Shown one piece after another: positions 35,475 through 47,139 of a stretch of 64,000 nt of DNA. The notes beneath the pieces are model-generated. The model did not search any database and was not told the origin of the DNA. It saw only the letters and a program-made list of their open reading frames with translations. The stretch is from Magicicada septendecula (Eukaryota; Arthropoda; Insecta; Hemiptera; Cicadidae): NCBI GenBank assembly GCA_034769895.1, contig CM068373.1:440119080-440183079 (forward strand), written 5' to 3'. Every line of letters begins with the position of its first letter. The stretch's first letter is position 1. The translations under genes and the position numbers were made by a program.

Positions 35475-35651
35475 CACCTTCTCTCTCACCCATTCTCCTC
35501 CTACCACTCCTTCTCACTGCCTCTCACTCTAACCTGAAATCGCTCTCTCACTCACTGTCCCTCCCACTCACTCACTCTCTCTCTTACTACTTCTCACTCA
35601 CTGTCTCCCTTCATCACTCTCTCACTCTTCCAACCTTCTCTCTCTCTCCCT

Positions 35652-35733
<82 letters not shown>
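35475..35733. repeat. CT-rich low-complexity tract ending in pure (TC)n
   Basis: Interrupted CTCACTCTC words give way to a pure TC run from about 35656. Confidence 0.95.
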
Positions 35734-35736
<3 letters not shown>

Positions 35737-35739
35737 GAG

Positions 35740-36015
35740 GCTCGAGAAGAAGGATCGAACAGTACTTTGGTTTTTGAATGGTAAAGTTTTTTGAATTTTT
35801 AGTAGGAATTTTTTAAGTTTTTAAGACAGCCCTTTGACATAAGTTGTAGAAAAGTAGGAGCCGGCATTAGGCTCAGGTGTATTAGATTGGGCAGATGTAA
35901 CGTTGGGGATCAGCTGATTTGCGCGATGTTTATGAATTACCTGTTTGATTATGTGGTCTGGGTAACCATTGTTTTTGAAAATCTTGAATACTAACTCAGT
36001 GTTTTTTACTTCCAT
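35740..36015 (-). pseudogene. Penelope-like element ORF, C-terminal region
   Basis: The minus strand reads KNTELVFKIFKNNGYPDHII, then KQVIHKHRANQLIPN and later TTYVKGLS. After a stop it continues with KLKKFLL and FKNQSTVRSFF. The pattern FxxNGYPxHxI followed by VKGLSxKL and FKxQSTVRS is that between the RT and the GIY-YIG endonuclease of Penelope-like elements. The upstream end is cut by the junction with the dispersed repeat at 36005. A separate RT piece lies at 36310-36480 on the opposite strand, so the two are not one uninterrupted gene. Confidence 0.75.
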
Positions 36016-36250
36016 GTTCCTTAAGGAAATGGAAGTATGGTGATGGCAAAAAAATCGTGTTCGAGATTATTGCAGATTCTGATTGTACTACACTCAAAAC
36101 ATGAAAAAAATCGTTTTTCGAAAAGTGTCTGTGTGTGTGTCTGTCTGTCTGTCTGTCTATCTGTCTGTAGATTTTTTTTCTATGGCAAACGATAACTGCC
36201 GCAAATTCAAACAGAATCAAATAATTTTTTGCGTACAGCCCTGATTTGTA
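36005..36250 (+). repeat. Dispersed repeat S, copy 1 (related to the 163-bp satellite)
   Basis: Begins with an imperfect palindrome, CTTCCATGTTCCTTAAGG and its complement, and carries a (TCTG)n patch at 36129-36168. It ends with CTATGGCAAACGATAACTGC, which is part of the satellite unit at 44.2-45.7 kb. It is nearly identical to 41286-41545. Confidence 0.9.
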
Positions 36251-36309
36251 GAGCAAATAAAATAATTTGTTTGAATAATTGTCCCTGAAATGTGAAATAA
36301 CCATTATTT

Positions 36310-36480
36310 AAACTGTGGGACAATTTTTTAAACAAACATATGGCACTGCTATGGGCAGTAGTCTCGGGCCTATCTTAGCTGACATTACCATGAACCAGTT
36401 TCTTGACACAGTTATCCCTACGCTGCCATTTAAACTCCCCTTCTTATATAACTCAGGTCCGAAACGAGTTTCTAATTCAA
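36310..36480 (+). pseudogene. Penelope-like RT fragment
   Basis: The plus strand reads FKQTYGTAMGSSLGPILADI and TMNQFLDTVIP, then LPFKLPFLYN. This matches the Penelope RT block that usually reads QTFGTPMGSPLSPILANI followed by LPFxPPF just before the catalytic YVDD. The copy breaks off before the YVDD. It is on the strand opposite to the 35.74-36.02 kb piece. Confidence 0.75.
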
Positions 36481-39047
36481 CAACGCAGTGATCAACAAAA
36501 GGAATATATATTGTAATCTAAACGATTACGTTACTTTGTAATATGTTATGCCCCACTGTTGGGTTCGCCAATTCGTAACAAATAATATGATGTATGTAAC
36601 TAGTGTAATGCTGTTGCGGGTTTATAGTTATTTCAGCCCCACGTTATGAGCGTCAATTTGTAACAACTATCTATTACGTTTAATAATCTTCGGCACTCTA
36701 GTCTAATTATGCCCAAGTATTTGTAATATAAATATACTTATAAGTGTAATATAATAACTCCTGCAAATCAATGTTAATTTATTTATAAAATTATTTATTA
36801 TGTGGTTGATATTATTCGGTTATTGATCATAGACCTGTGTTAAATAGTTATCAAGTGTTTTACCAGAGAAAAACGCTATATTACAGTTATTATAGTGAAT
36901 AATTCAGTATTTTACTCCAACCCTAGTCGGTATGTATTATCTAAATTGGAAAGAGCGGAGAGTGGAGAGCGTAAGTTAGTTCTCTATTCTCCCGTATTCA
37001 CCAGCTGTCTGCAGACGAGCGCTGTTATTGGCGATTGACCCGTTATTATAGGTTAAGTCGTTCCACTTGATGCGTTTCTCACGTTCCTTTCTCTGTAAAA
37101 TACACCCTATTCGAAATACAATAATTATTCTACAAATAACACAAAATCGTCAAATTCAAGAAGGGTTCTTTATTTTATATATGTTTAAATTCCAACAGCT
37201 GCTTTCTCCTGCTACTAATACATCATATCGATCACACAATACAGAATCGATTTGTTATTGAACTCGTGTTTTAGATGTTACAATTTAATTATAATTTTCA
37301 GTTTGTCTTTTATCTCAGGGTACATGTAGTTCTTTTAAATATTAGTAAGGTCAGGTAATGCAAATTCAGGTTACTAGGTATTACAATTTAGTTTAAAATC
37401 TTATTATATAAAGTATAAACATAAGCAGGTTTTTACCAAACGTTTACAAGATACTCGTTAAGGCAGTGTTCCACTAAACGGTGAAGGATAGCCGAGTGAT
37501 GATGAATGGCTTGAATATATCAACCTCCAGCTTCTCAATGAAATTTGGTGTTAGTGTCCCAGGATGTAATGGAAAGTTCAGTTCTTGATCTTCGCCGATT
37601 TTTCGTTTCAGGTGGTCACAGGTCCCGACGGAATTAGTGTAGTATTAAGTTCTTGCTCCGTTGTTGAAAGTGAGGTTCTGTATGTAAATTTAATTCTCTT
37701 TATTTTTCGTTGTATGGTATTTATTCACTTCGACTTCTCCAGGTCTGGGGTTATCTTCATTTATTTATTGTTTTCCATTATTACTCATTTGACGGTAGGT
37801 TTAGTTAATTTATTCTTTAGATTTTTGATTTGAATTTTATTGATAGGTATTTTTATATTCTCGGAGTGAGAGTCTCGGAAGTCGTCCAACCGTCTTTTTG
37901 ATCAGTTACTATGTTTTAATTTGAATTAACAGTGATTTTATTTATTAGTTTTATTAGTTTTTTCTAGATTTATCACCACTAAACTGTCCTCGTTCATTTA
38001 TAACAATTGAATGTCCAAATCAACAAGATATCTTGCATTTTGTTGTCCCTGACAACCATCTTCCTCTTATGTTATTGGATAATATTTGTTATCCTAGAGC
38101 CATAATTAGGAAATATTCTTACACTTATTTAATAAAATACTCCCTTCTTGGAATTACATTAAATCACATAAAACTTTCACTTAATCTGCCTTATTAAACC
38201 TTATACATTTTACTATATTTTCTTCTTAATCGACTTATTTGAAAAGGTATTAATTTCCTTTTACAAAACACTAATTTTAGGCCTATTGGTTTTATTACAT
38301 GTTATAATTTTTTTTTGTTTTTAATTTAATTTTTCTGACCTGACCTACTGTACAAAGAGTCACTGGGTTATGGCCAAATATTCTAATTTTAATTTCCTGA
38401 TTTCAATTTATTATTATTATTATTATTTTATCATTGAACCCTTCATTGGTTTATAACATAATTATAATGACCACATGACAATTTATTAACAATTATTGTC
38501 TTCCTGGCCAAGTTTACAAATATTATTTTAAGACATCTTCATTAATTATTTAAAGTAAATACACTTAACATGATACCATACATAATAAATACACTTGTAT
38601 TTAATTACTTAAATCCAAGTTTAATATGAATGAAATTAGTATCCACTACTTAATACTTTCTTAAAGCAACGGCTTCACACCTGCTACATACAAAACACAG
38701 AATAATTATCATGTAAACACAATATCATGATAAAGCACAACAACATGTACATCTTTATAAAACATTAAATATTAATTAAACAGTCTATTATTTTCAAACT
38801 TGTCTATAGTAAATTCATCTCATTAGACACTGTGTTTATAGTTTACCTCTTCCACTGATCACTCCATATTTTATATTTAGATACATTTTTACTATCTTAT
38901 TACCTAGTAACCTTACTAGGTATTATTCATATATTTTGTAGGTGAGGTTTGCCTTCCTGACTTTAATTATGGCATACATTGGGTATTGTTTGAGTTTCTA
39001 TGGACAAAGTTTTTATGTAACGTCTGGGACCTTAACTTTGTTACGTT

Positions 39048-39090
<43 letters not shown>
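36481..39090. other. AT-rich, LTR-like sequence without genes
   Basis: No coding seen. On the minus strand, near 36546-36574 and again near 36634-36664, TTGTTAC is followed by AATTGGCGAACCC or AAATTGACGCTC and then GTGGGGC, resembling primer-binding sites next to LTR ends. The far end reads TTTGTTACGTTACAAT at 39037-39052, shared with the T-rich insert border at 27315-27330, and is followed by (AT)n at 39051-39088. Confidence 0.35.
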
Positions 39091-39092
<2 letters not shown>

Positions 39093-40539
39093 TGCAACAG
39101 AACACAGGATGATAAGATATGCTGTTTATATCAGAGTACATGAATGACAAGCATTTTCTTGTTTAAATTTGTTTTTTGTAATATTTTGTTTTTTAGTCAT
39201 AAGTTTTGTATTTAAAAAATGATAAGCATATAGGTTACACCAAACTCTTCATAAAAAATTGTACTATATTGTCATGTATTTTTTGTATGAAATGGTGCGC
39301 GTGTGCGGGTGTGATAATCTGCGATCGATATAGCGGCAGTGGTAGTTAACCGATTTACATGAAAATTTGACAGGAATTATTTAAGTAAATAGCTTCGATT
39401 TGTGTATACTCTGAGGTTTGTAATTATTTTAGAAATATGATTTTTTAAGTAAAGCAAAACTCAAGTGTAACTCTTATCAATGATAGGGTAATAATAATTG
39501 TAGATAATTTCCATGCAGGACTATGCAAAATTATACAAAGTTTTTCATGAATTTTGTGTATCTGGTTGTTCCATCAATCATGTGACTTGGGCTTGGCCTA
39601 TCAAATTACACCAAATTCAGTGAGATTCATACGTTGCAGAGCTAGGTTGAAAGTCTGTCTGTCGACGTTGCTAGGGGAAGTTGTGCCCCGGGTAAGAGAG
39701 TTATTCTTTTACAAACGTAAAAAGATCTTATATAAAATAAACCATAAACCTTAAAATTCTTAACGAAGTTTTGCGGTAAGAATCAAGAGGATAAATAATT
39801 AAGTAAAATTTAAAATAAAATTCAGTGCTGTGTCGTGTAAGTTAAGATATCCGCATAGGGAACTTAAAGACACTACAAGATATCGTGGAAGCAGTTAAAC
39901 ATAACTACGAGACTCTGAAATATCGCCGCTGGAGCTGCTTGCTGTACAAGGACGACGAGACGCCAGGACACCAGGAAGGAGTGAAGCTGTAGAAGAGGAC
40001 GACGAGACGGGACCGACGAGACGAGAGGAGGACGTTGCAGCAAACAAGTAAAATCAATTCATATTAATCGAACAATACAAACAATTTAATATAATCAATA
40101 CATGACAATTTAAAAAACATAATACATCTTTATAAACAATATTTGTATGTAATAAATAATATTTCATCTCCTCCATAATAGACTTATATCGATTTCTACA
40201 CACTCACAATATCCTTATTAGAATAATAAAGTTTGATCTGTTGCAATATATATATTTAGCTTGTAGAGTTGTTTCACCTGCAATTCCTGGCCAGCATTTG
40301 CTCTATGTGATTGATATGTGATAACAAGAATACTGGAATGATTGCATAATTGCACCTTCTTTTTTACAGGATATTTGTGGTCAGCCATACTTTCAGTGTA
40401 ATTTTTACAAATAACGGCACAGGTCTACTTCAGGTTACCATCAATTTGAGATTTATATTGTAATAATAAATTACTAATGTCTGTTATTTTACGTAATAAT
40501 GAAGACTCGTTTTGTGAAAGAACATTTGTGTCAGAACAG
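39091..40539. other. Non-coding stretch with a GC-rich patch at 39.90-40.04 kb
   Basis: The GC patch contains repeated GACGACGAGACG words. I recognise no gene. Confidence 0.45.
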
Positions 40540-40546
40540 CCAGGAA

Positions 40547-40798
40547 TTATAGTTCACTATTTTCAGAGAATTCAGAAACAAGCCCGGAAACATTGTTGTT
40601 ATTGCTACAAGCCTCACTAACACAAGTATCTTGCTGAGACGATGTAGAAGTTGACAAAGAACATGTAGGCCTTTCTGCTACACTATCACACTTCGCCAAT
40701 TTAGTTTTTGTTACAAAGAAAACCAAAGTTCTGACTTTCCTTTTTGGTACTTTTGTCTTGTCATCCAGTTTGGACTTATTAGTCTCCATCTTAGACGT
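40547..40798 (-). pseudogene. Possible N-terminus of a TTF/ZMYM-type hAT protein
   Basis: The minus frame reads PKRKVRTLVFFVTKTKLAKC followed by a Ser/Thr/Asn-rich, low-complexity stretch. A KRK...LxSFF motif followed by a Ser-rich linker is common at the N-terminus of zinc-finger MYM-type-1-like hAT proteins, before the TTF finger. The frame ends at 40547 before any finger. This is a weak assignment from composition and one short motif; a chance frame is possible. Confidence 0.3.
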
Positions 40799-41285
40799 AA
40801 CAAACAATCAAATAATCACTAATACAACTACAAAAACGGCGGATTTAATAAACACCGTACTGCCAAACAAACACAAACGCGACAATGGCTGATGATGACA
40901 GCAACGTGTGTACGAGTGGTGTGAGTATCTCCTGAACGACTCCCTCCGATCACTGCAGAAAATAGAGAATATGTAGAAGCTTGTAGAGGCTACCTCTCAC
41001 CCGTGGCTGTTCGCACGAGCACGCGTGAAACTCGAAATTTTGCACGCACGCTGTGGAGTGGCCTGCACGAAGGGCCTGCACGCCGCAGGCAGGCGTGCAG
41101 GATTTGGTAGGTAGGTTAGTTATGTTTATACGTTCGGAAAATTCGATACATTTTAAATAAAATATTATTGTTTGTAGAAATTAATTTTTTTATAATAATA
41201 TATATAGCCTAACGATTCTATTTTTTTAAGTAAAAAAAATTATCCAAAAATTTAGTATAAATGTAGTGTTTTTAAAGTAATTTTT
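40799..41285. other. Non-coding stretch with a short GC hairpin
   Basis: CCTGCACGCC at 41075 and GGCGTGCAGG at 41092 form a 10-bp stem with a 7-base loop. These look like a transposon end but no partner was found. Confidence 0.4.
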
Positions 41286-41420
41286 ACTTCCATGTTCCTT
41301 AAGGAAATGGAAGTATGGTGATGGCAAAAAAAATCGTGTTCGAAATTATTGCAGATTCTGATTGTACTACACTCAAAACATGAAAAAAGTCATTTTTCGA
41401 AAAGTGTCTCTGTGTGTGTC

Positions 41421-41458
<38 letters not shown>

Positions 41459-41650
41459 TGTCTGTCTGTAGATTTTTTTCTATGGCAAACGATAACTGCC
41501 GCAAATTCAAACAGAATCAAATAATTTTTTGCATCCGTCCCTGAATTGTAGAGATCTCAAGGACTTTCGATTTTGGTGAAGATCGGTTAAGGGGAAGGGG
41601 TAGTTTACCTGCAACCTTTTACGTTTTAACAACAGTAAAGTACTTGAAAA
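41286..41650 (+). repeat. Dispersed repeat S, copy 2
   Basis: Nearly identical to copy 1 at 36.0 kb apart from its longer TG patch (41415-41470). It continues into GGTGAAGATCGGTTAAGGGG and TAGTTTACCTGCAACC, the 163-bp satellite unit. It links the dispersed repeat to the tandem array. Confidence 0.9.
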
Positions 41651-42351
41651 TTCATTTAAACTTTTTCAAACAATGGTAATTGTTAAAAATAAAATAATTT
41701 TGTTGCCAGGCAATAAAATTATAATTTTTTCATTTTAGTGTAAATCATGTATGAGCGAAAATATATCGTTCGTGGCAGGCAAGCACATCTCAATTATGTA
41801 ATGTTTACGTTTCCATTTTATAAAGGCAGGGAACACACACACACAAAATTCGCGTTATTTCTGGCCTCACTCATGTTTATTTTCTTACATTTGCACGCTT
41901 TTTAAATGGAAAGTGCCGAAACCCACACCAACATAACGCGTGCAAGCCGAAAAAGTGTCCAGCGTGGATAGCGATTTGCTTCCTGTGGATCGCTGGGCAG
42001 TGTAACTGCACGTGTTTACAGAGGAACGATTCATAGACAGGCTTTTCGTCTTTAGGGAATGAACCCTCTGCAAGATGCTGAGGGTCCATGAGTGACTTCG
42101 GAGCGCTCCTTCTTTTTCGCGTGTTTGTTCTGTGAAACATACACTGTAGATTCGCAGCTTTACTCTAAGCAACGCTCAATAGGCAATGTTGAAAATTTTT
42201 GTCCACAGTGTACCCTCATTCACACTAAACCTGCTCTGATGTTTTAATTACGGACATCATAATCTTAAAACTTTGGAAACTTGAGCACTACTTAATGGAG
42301 ATCAATCATTAACTTATACAAGCCATTAATTTTATGCATATTTTTTATATA
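41651..42351. other. Non-coding stretch; coding-like frames 41877-42172 unrecognised
   Basis: Two overlapping minus frames of 87 and 95 codons share a GC-richer stretch. Neither matches a family that I know. They may be a decayed element ORF. Confidence 0.35.
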
Positions 42352-42690
42352 TATGTGTACTACGTTATCGGCAACAATGAAATAGTTTTTGTTAAAATTC
42401 CTTCCTGGGAATTTTGGCCGTAGTCCAATGTTTTCTACAAAACCAGACGTTTCGGCAATGCCATCGACTTCCATCATCAGTGAAAATCGAGTGCGATAAC
42501 GTGAGGTGGTATACGTTAGTGACCACAGTACTGTGGTTAAGGCTGAAGCAGTAAGTAGAAAGAAGTAGTTTCTATGGTAATATTTCATTTCGAAAATGAT
42601 TTTAAATATAAATCTTAGAACATGGAAGTCATGTATGGTTCTCCATACCGATGTTTTTCATTATTACAGCGGCATTATTCAAGATATGAA
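42352..42690 (-). repeat. Penelope-type terminal repeat, copy 1
   Basis: About 300 bp shared in direct orientation with 45792-46085: TACGTTATCGGCAACAA at the start, then the ribozyme-like motif, GACCACAGTACTGTGGTTAA, and a shared end near 42650. Confidence 0.85.
42443..42480 (-). ncRNA. Hammerhead-ribozyme-like motif, in copy 1
   Basis: The minus strand reads CTGATGA, a TGG...GCC arm pair around a loop, then GAAACGTC. It has the same features and the same extra base as the motif at 34.8 kb. Confidence 0.45.
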
Positions 42691-43310
42691 ATTAGGAACA
42701 TTATTAAAATTTTCGTTTTATTTATCGACTGATATAAAAAAAGTGCTGAAAAATATTTTTATGAAAAAGGTTTATATACTTATTTAAGTTTCATAAAAAC
42801 ATTATTTAATACTTAAGTAAAAATTCTTAGGTTTCACTGGTAGTAGTGGCCGGTGGCACGTCACTGGTTGACGTGCGTGTGGCCGCGCCTCCGCGCCGTC
42901 AAATGAGAGCGAGAGCGAGAGAAAACAGGTAGCTTACTGTAAGTTACACTCAGCGTAATACACCGCTCAATGAACTATAAATTATAACTGAAGTAATAAT
43001 TGTTATTATAAACTACTTATTTTGTTAGTATTTATTTATATCCCCGTCCAAATCCGCCGAAATATGCAAATTTGTAATTTTAAACGAGACCTAAGTAAAT
43101 TAAGAAAGTGCATATTACATTTTTGTGGTTGGGGGGGGCTTGAGCCCCCCCTGCGTACGCCACTGTTTCAAGTCAATAGGTTGTTTAGTATTAGTTCGAT
43201 AGTACGTCACAGTAAACGCCTCAAGTTTTGTTTTGGAAATTTTCTCAAGTTAGTTTGGAAATTCGTGACGTCATTTAACATTTTTCTTTTCAAAGGGTTA
43301 ACTACAACTG
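42691..43310. other. Non-coding stretch; hAT-like right end near 43165
   Basis: The minus strand at 43165 reads CAGTGGCGTACGCAGGGGG, a sequence typical of hAT termini, but no left partner or duplication was found. Confidence 0.35.
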
Positions 43311-44255
43311 TTATAAAAAAGAAGCTGGATTCATCGTTGGGGATCCTTCTCCATCGAATACAGTGGTTAAGAGCTGGGTTGTTCAATTTAAAAGGGTTGG
43401 AAAACCACAACTGACGACCCACGTGTTGGACGCTCCATTAAAGTGACTACGCCAGCAAAATTCTAAAAATTCATTTTGGCAGATCATAGAATGAAAGTGA
43501 GCGAGATAGCAGAGACAGCTAGTGTATCAAAGGCACTAGCGCACTATATCTTACACCAACATCTGTGTATGACAAAGCTGTGCGCTAGGTGGGTGCCGTG
43601 TTTGCTGACACTTGACCAAAAACAGTGTAGAAAGCATGTTCAACCGATTGTTTGGCACTCTATACGTGCAATCCAACCGAATTGTTGCGTCGAATTATAA
43701 CCGTTGATGAGACTTGGGATGACCACAACATTCCTGAGACCAAACAACAGTCAAAACAGTGGACCCCAAAAGGCAAACAAACTCCAAAGAAGGCAACGTA
43801 ATTCCTTCTGCTGGTAAGGTTGTGGAAGTGCTTTTTTTTGGGGGGGGGGAGGAACTCACGTAGATAATCTTCATTGACTACCTTAAAAATGGGAAAATCA
43901 GTAGTGGCGAATCGGCGAGTACTATGCAAACCTACGCACCTTTTAAACGACGAAATGAACAAAAAGACGGCCACATTTAGCGAAAATGAAAGTGCTGTTC
44001 CAACAAGACACGCACCGTCTCAAACGTCAATTGTTGCGGTGGCTAAAATCGAAGTTCGAATTGCTTCTCCACCCACATGCTTGCCCGATTTAGCCCCGGT
44101 CGATTTCCACCTCTTCTCTAACGTCAAAAAATGGCTCGGTGGAAGAACTTTACTAACGACAATCAAGTCAGTGATACTGTAAACGGCTACTTTGAAGACA
44201 TCGAGAAATCGCCTTATTATTTTGGCATAATCGCAAAGTTTTTGCATACAGCCCT
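43311..44255 (+). pseudogene. mariner (SETMAR-like) transposase, frameshifted
   Basis: Homology starts near 43313 with KEAGFIVGDPSPSNTVVKSW and VVQFKR, the N-terminal helix-turn-helix. The next blocks are ADHRMKVSEIAETASVSKAL near 43479, LCARWVPCLLTLDQK near 43580, and IITVDETW (first catalytic Asp) near 43700. Then come PETKQQSKQWTPKGKQTPKK near 43735, VLFQQD (second Asp) near 43995, and PDLAPVDFHLFSNVKKWL (third Asp, mariner D34D type) near 44085. Two or more frameshifts, a poly-G tract near 43840 and early stops inactivate it. The 3' end merges at about 44225-44255 into the 163-bp satellite, so the right TIR is not visible. Confidence 0.92.
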
Positions 44256-45655
44256 TATTTGTAGAGTACTCCAGACTATTGTTTTTGGTGAAGATCGGTT
44301 GAGGGAAAGGGGTAGTTTACCTGCAACGGTTTTTTTATCAATGGTAATTCTGTTTTCTATGGCAAACGATAACAGCCGCAAATTCCAACACAATCAAATA
44401 ATCTTTCGCATACAGCCCTGAATTATAGAGTTCTCAAGACCTATTGGTTTTGGTGAAGATCGGTTAAGGGAAAGGGGTAGTTTACCTGCAACGTTTTATG
44501 TTTTAACAAGGGTATTTTCTATGGCAAACGATAAAAGCTGTAAATTCAAACAGAATCAAATAATTGTTTGCATACAGCCCTGAATTGTTGAGTTCTCAGG
44601 ACCTATTGTTTTTGGTGAAGATCGGTTAAGGGAAAGGGGTAGTTTACCAGCAACGTTTTATGTTTTAAAAGGGTATTTTCTATGGCAAACGATAAGAGCC
44701 GCAAATTCACACAAAATCAAATAATTTTTTGTATACAGTCCTGATTTGTAGAGTACTCAATATCTATTGTTTTTGGTGAAGATCGGTTAAGGGGAAGGGG
44801 TAGTTTACCTGCAACATTTTATGTTGTAACAAGAGAAATTTTTCCATGACGAACGATAACTGCCGTAAATTCAAACAGAATAGAATAATGTTTTGCATGC
44901 GTTCCTGAGTTATAGAGGACTCTAGACTATTGTTTTTGGTGAAGATCGGTTAAGGGAAAGGGGCAGTTTACCAGCAACGTTTTATGTTTTAACAAGGGTA
45001 TTTTCTATGGCAAACGATAAGAGCCGCAAATTCAAACAGAATCAAATAATTTTTTGCATGAAGCCCTGAATTGTAGAGTACTCAAGACATGTTGTGTTTG
45101 GTGAAGATCGGTTAAGGGAAAAGGGTGGTTTACCTGCAACGTTTTTTTACTTATATGACGAATGATAACTGCCGCACATTCAAAGAGAATCAAATAATTT
45201 TTTGCATACATTCCTGAAGTTTTAAGTACTCAAGGTCTATTGATTTTGGTGAATATCGGTTAAGGGAAAGGGGTAGTTTACCGGCCACCTTTAATGTTTT
45301 AACAAGAGTAATTGTTTATATGACGAACGATAACTGCCGCACTTTCAAACAGAATGAAATAATGTTTTGCATACATCCCTGAATTGTAGAGGACTCAAGA
45401 TCTATTGATTTTGGTGAAGATCGGTTAAGGGAAAGGGGTAGTTTACCTGCAACATTTTATGTTTTAACAAGGCTAATTTTTTCTATGCCGAACGATAACT
45501 GCCGTAAATTCAAACAAAATCAACTACTTTTTTGGTTAACTTTTTGAATTATACAGAACTCAAGGTCTATTGATTTTGTTGAAGATCGGTTAAGCGAAAG
45601 GGGTAGTTAACCTGCAACGTTTTATGTTTTAACAAGGGTAAAGTACTTAATTTTG
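44225..45655 (+). repeat. Satellite array, nine copies of a unit of about 163 bp
   Basis: The word GGTGAAGATCGG (with variants) recurs at 44287, 44452, 44614, 44775, 44938, 45100, 45248, 45413 and 45578, i.e. at intervals of 148-165 bp. Each unit carries a TAGTTTACCTGCAACG block, a TTTTATGTTTTAACAAGGG block and a CTATGGCAAACGATAACTGC block. The unit also occurs once within dispersed repeat S at 41.29-41.65 kb and in part at 36.17-36.24 kb. Unit wording resembles RTE-type 3' tails, but this is a guess. Confidence 0.95.
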
Positions 45656-45791
45656 ATAAATAAAGTATCCTGAAAAGCAGATCATAATAATCCACTGTAG
45701 AAACGTAGATGAAATATCTATAAATGAAGAGGTGGGGGTAATTTTCTGATTGTTGAAGGGGGAGGGGATAATTTTCATTTATATGTCTATG

Positions 45792-46085
45792 TGTAACTAC
45801 GTTATCGGCAACAAAGAAGTAGTTTGTTGTTAAAATTCCTTCCCGGGCTGTTTGGCGTGGTGCAATATTTTCTACAAAACCAAACGTTTCGGTAGTACTA
45901 TCGACTGTCATCATCAGTGAAAATCGAGTGCGCTAACGTGAGGTGGTATATGATAGTGACCACAGTACTGTGGTTAAGGCTGAAGAAAGAAGTAGTTTCT
46001 ATGAAATATGTCATTTCGAAAATGATTTTAAATATAAATCTTAGAACAAGGAAGTAATGTATGGTTCTCCACACCGATATTTTCT
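45792..46085 (-). repeat. Penelope-type terminal repeat, copy 2
   Basis: Direct repeat of 42352-42690 with several mismatches and small indels. Confidence 0.85.
45880..45917 (-). ncRNA. Hammerhead-ribozyme-like motif, in copy 2
   Basis: The minus strand reads CTGATGA, TGACAGTCGATAGTACTACC, then GAAACGTTTGG. The last part differs from the GAAACGTC of the other motifs. Confidence 0.4.
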
Positions 46086-46517
46086 TGTTGACGGAAAACG
46101 TCTTACACCGCGGGTGCGGTGTGGAGGGAACCTATGCTAAAGTCGACGTTACGATTTTGTGTATACCAGACAAACTTTAGTATCTTTAAAACTATAAGGC
46201 ATATTTAAATAACCTTATACACGATTCAAAAGAGCAAGGATGAGAAAATGTCATGCGATATTAACCATGAGCTCTTGACGTCACACATTATCACAAGACG
46301 GCCGCCAAGTTGGAGTGGAAAATAACCGGTTCGCTGCGCCGAAAAATTAGTATAGCTCGGGAACGCGAATGCGTAAAACATTATTTAATGTGCCGTTTTA
46401 TAAAGCTCCACAAGTACTATAAAATAAAATACTAACAGTGATAATAGTGAAAGAACTTATTAAATAATTCAGTGACAAAGTGTTGAACTTAGACAAAATA
46501 TCCTTAAAATTTTTTAA

Positions 46518-46690
46518 ATGTCAACATATCTTCACAACAAGAAGGTAAATGTCTATCGTAAACGCTTACAAAGTAAAAGTAGAATGAATGAGGAATCCAA
46601 AAAGGCTTCTATGACAGCAGCAGAATGAACGCGGATGATGAGGCAGCGTCGAAAAGTCGAGGCGAGCACTAGCTGCGCAGACGCCTGAAC
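46518..46690 (+). pseudogene. Short basic coding relic with MTAAE(R) motif
   Basis: A 36-codon frame (46518-46628) ends SKKASMTAAE, where a TGA replaces what is probably an arginine codon. In the same frame TRMMRQRRK follows. The restored pattern of MTAAER with MRxxR is common near the start of transposon-encoded proteins in invertebrates. I cannot name the family. Confidence 0.35.
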
Positions 46691-46739
46691 GCCTAACGCC
46701 AGTTCACAAACAACGAGTGTCGACAGTGAGATATAACTG

Positions 46740-46898
46740 ATGGAATCCTACGAAATAGACGCAGGTGAGACGTTTGAGAATCGAGATTTAGCGTTTATTA
46801 CCCCTGGCGTCGGAGCCGTTGAAAAGTTCTACGGCAACAAGTTGCGTTTTGTTTGTGGACTTAGTGATCGTATATGGTTCCAAAATGATTTAAAATGA
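46740..46898 (+). other. Unrecognised small frame of 52 codons
   Basis: An open frame begins with ATG at 46740 and ends with TGA at 46896-46898. It starts MESYEIDAGETFENRDLAFI, continues with a Gly/Phe-containing stretch and ends WFQNDLK. Its composition is less repeat-like than most chance frames here. It may be an element relic, following the MTAAE relic by about 50 bp. No function is proposed. Confidence 0.25.
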
Positions 46899-47139
46899 CC
46901 CAACGCAGCTATGTCGCAATTCGTACAGCAAGAATTCACAGCTAAAGACGTTCACCAGTTTATGTTGTGCTCAAACTGCTGGAGCATCTGTAAAACAAGG
47001 AGAGGTTCTAGCACTGAGTAAGAATAACGGCTTCACGGTGTCAGGTGGGGGAAAGCAGAAATCGAGTAACCGGGAATGGCGGTATAGGCTCGTCCTGCAC
47101 GTCCCCTTTGGTCGAAACCTCCAGGCCTCCACACTCGTG

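Noticed and set aside
41362..41544. Cys/Val-repeat frames near 41.4 kb
   Set aside because: Translation of a TG/TCTG tract inside repeat S.
43127..43165. Complete hAT element ending at 43165
   Set aside because: Only one plausible terminus was seen; no left end or 8-bp duplication was found, so no element is called.
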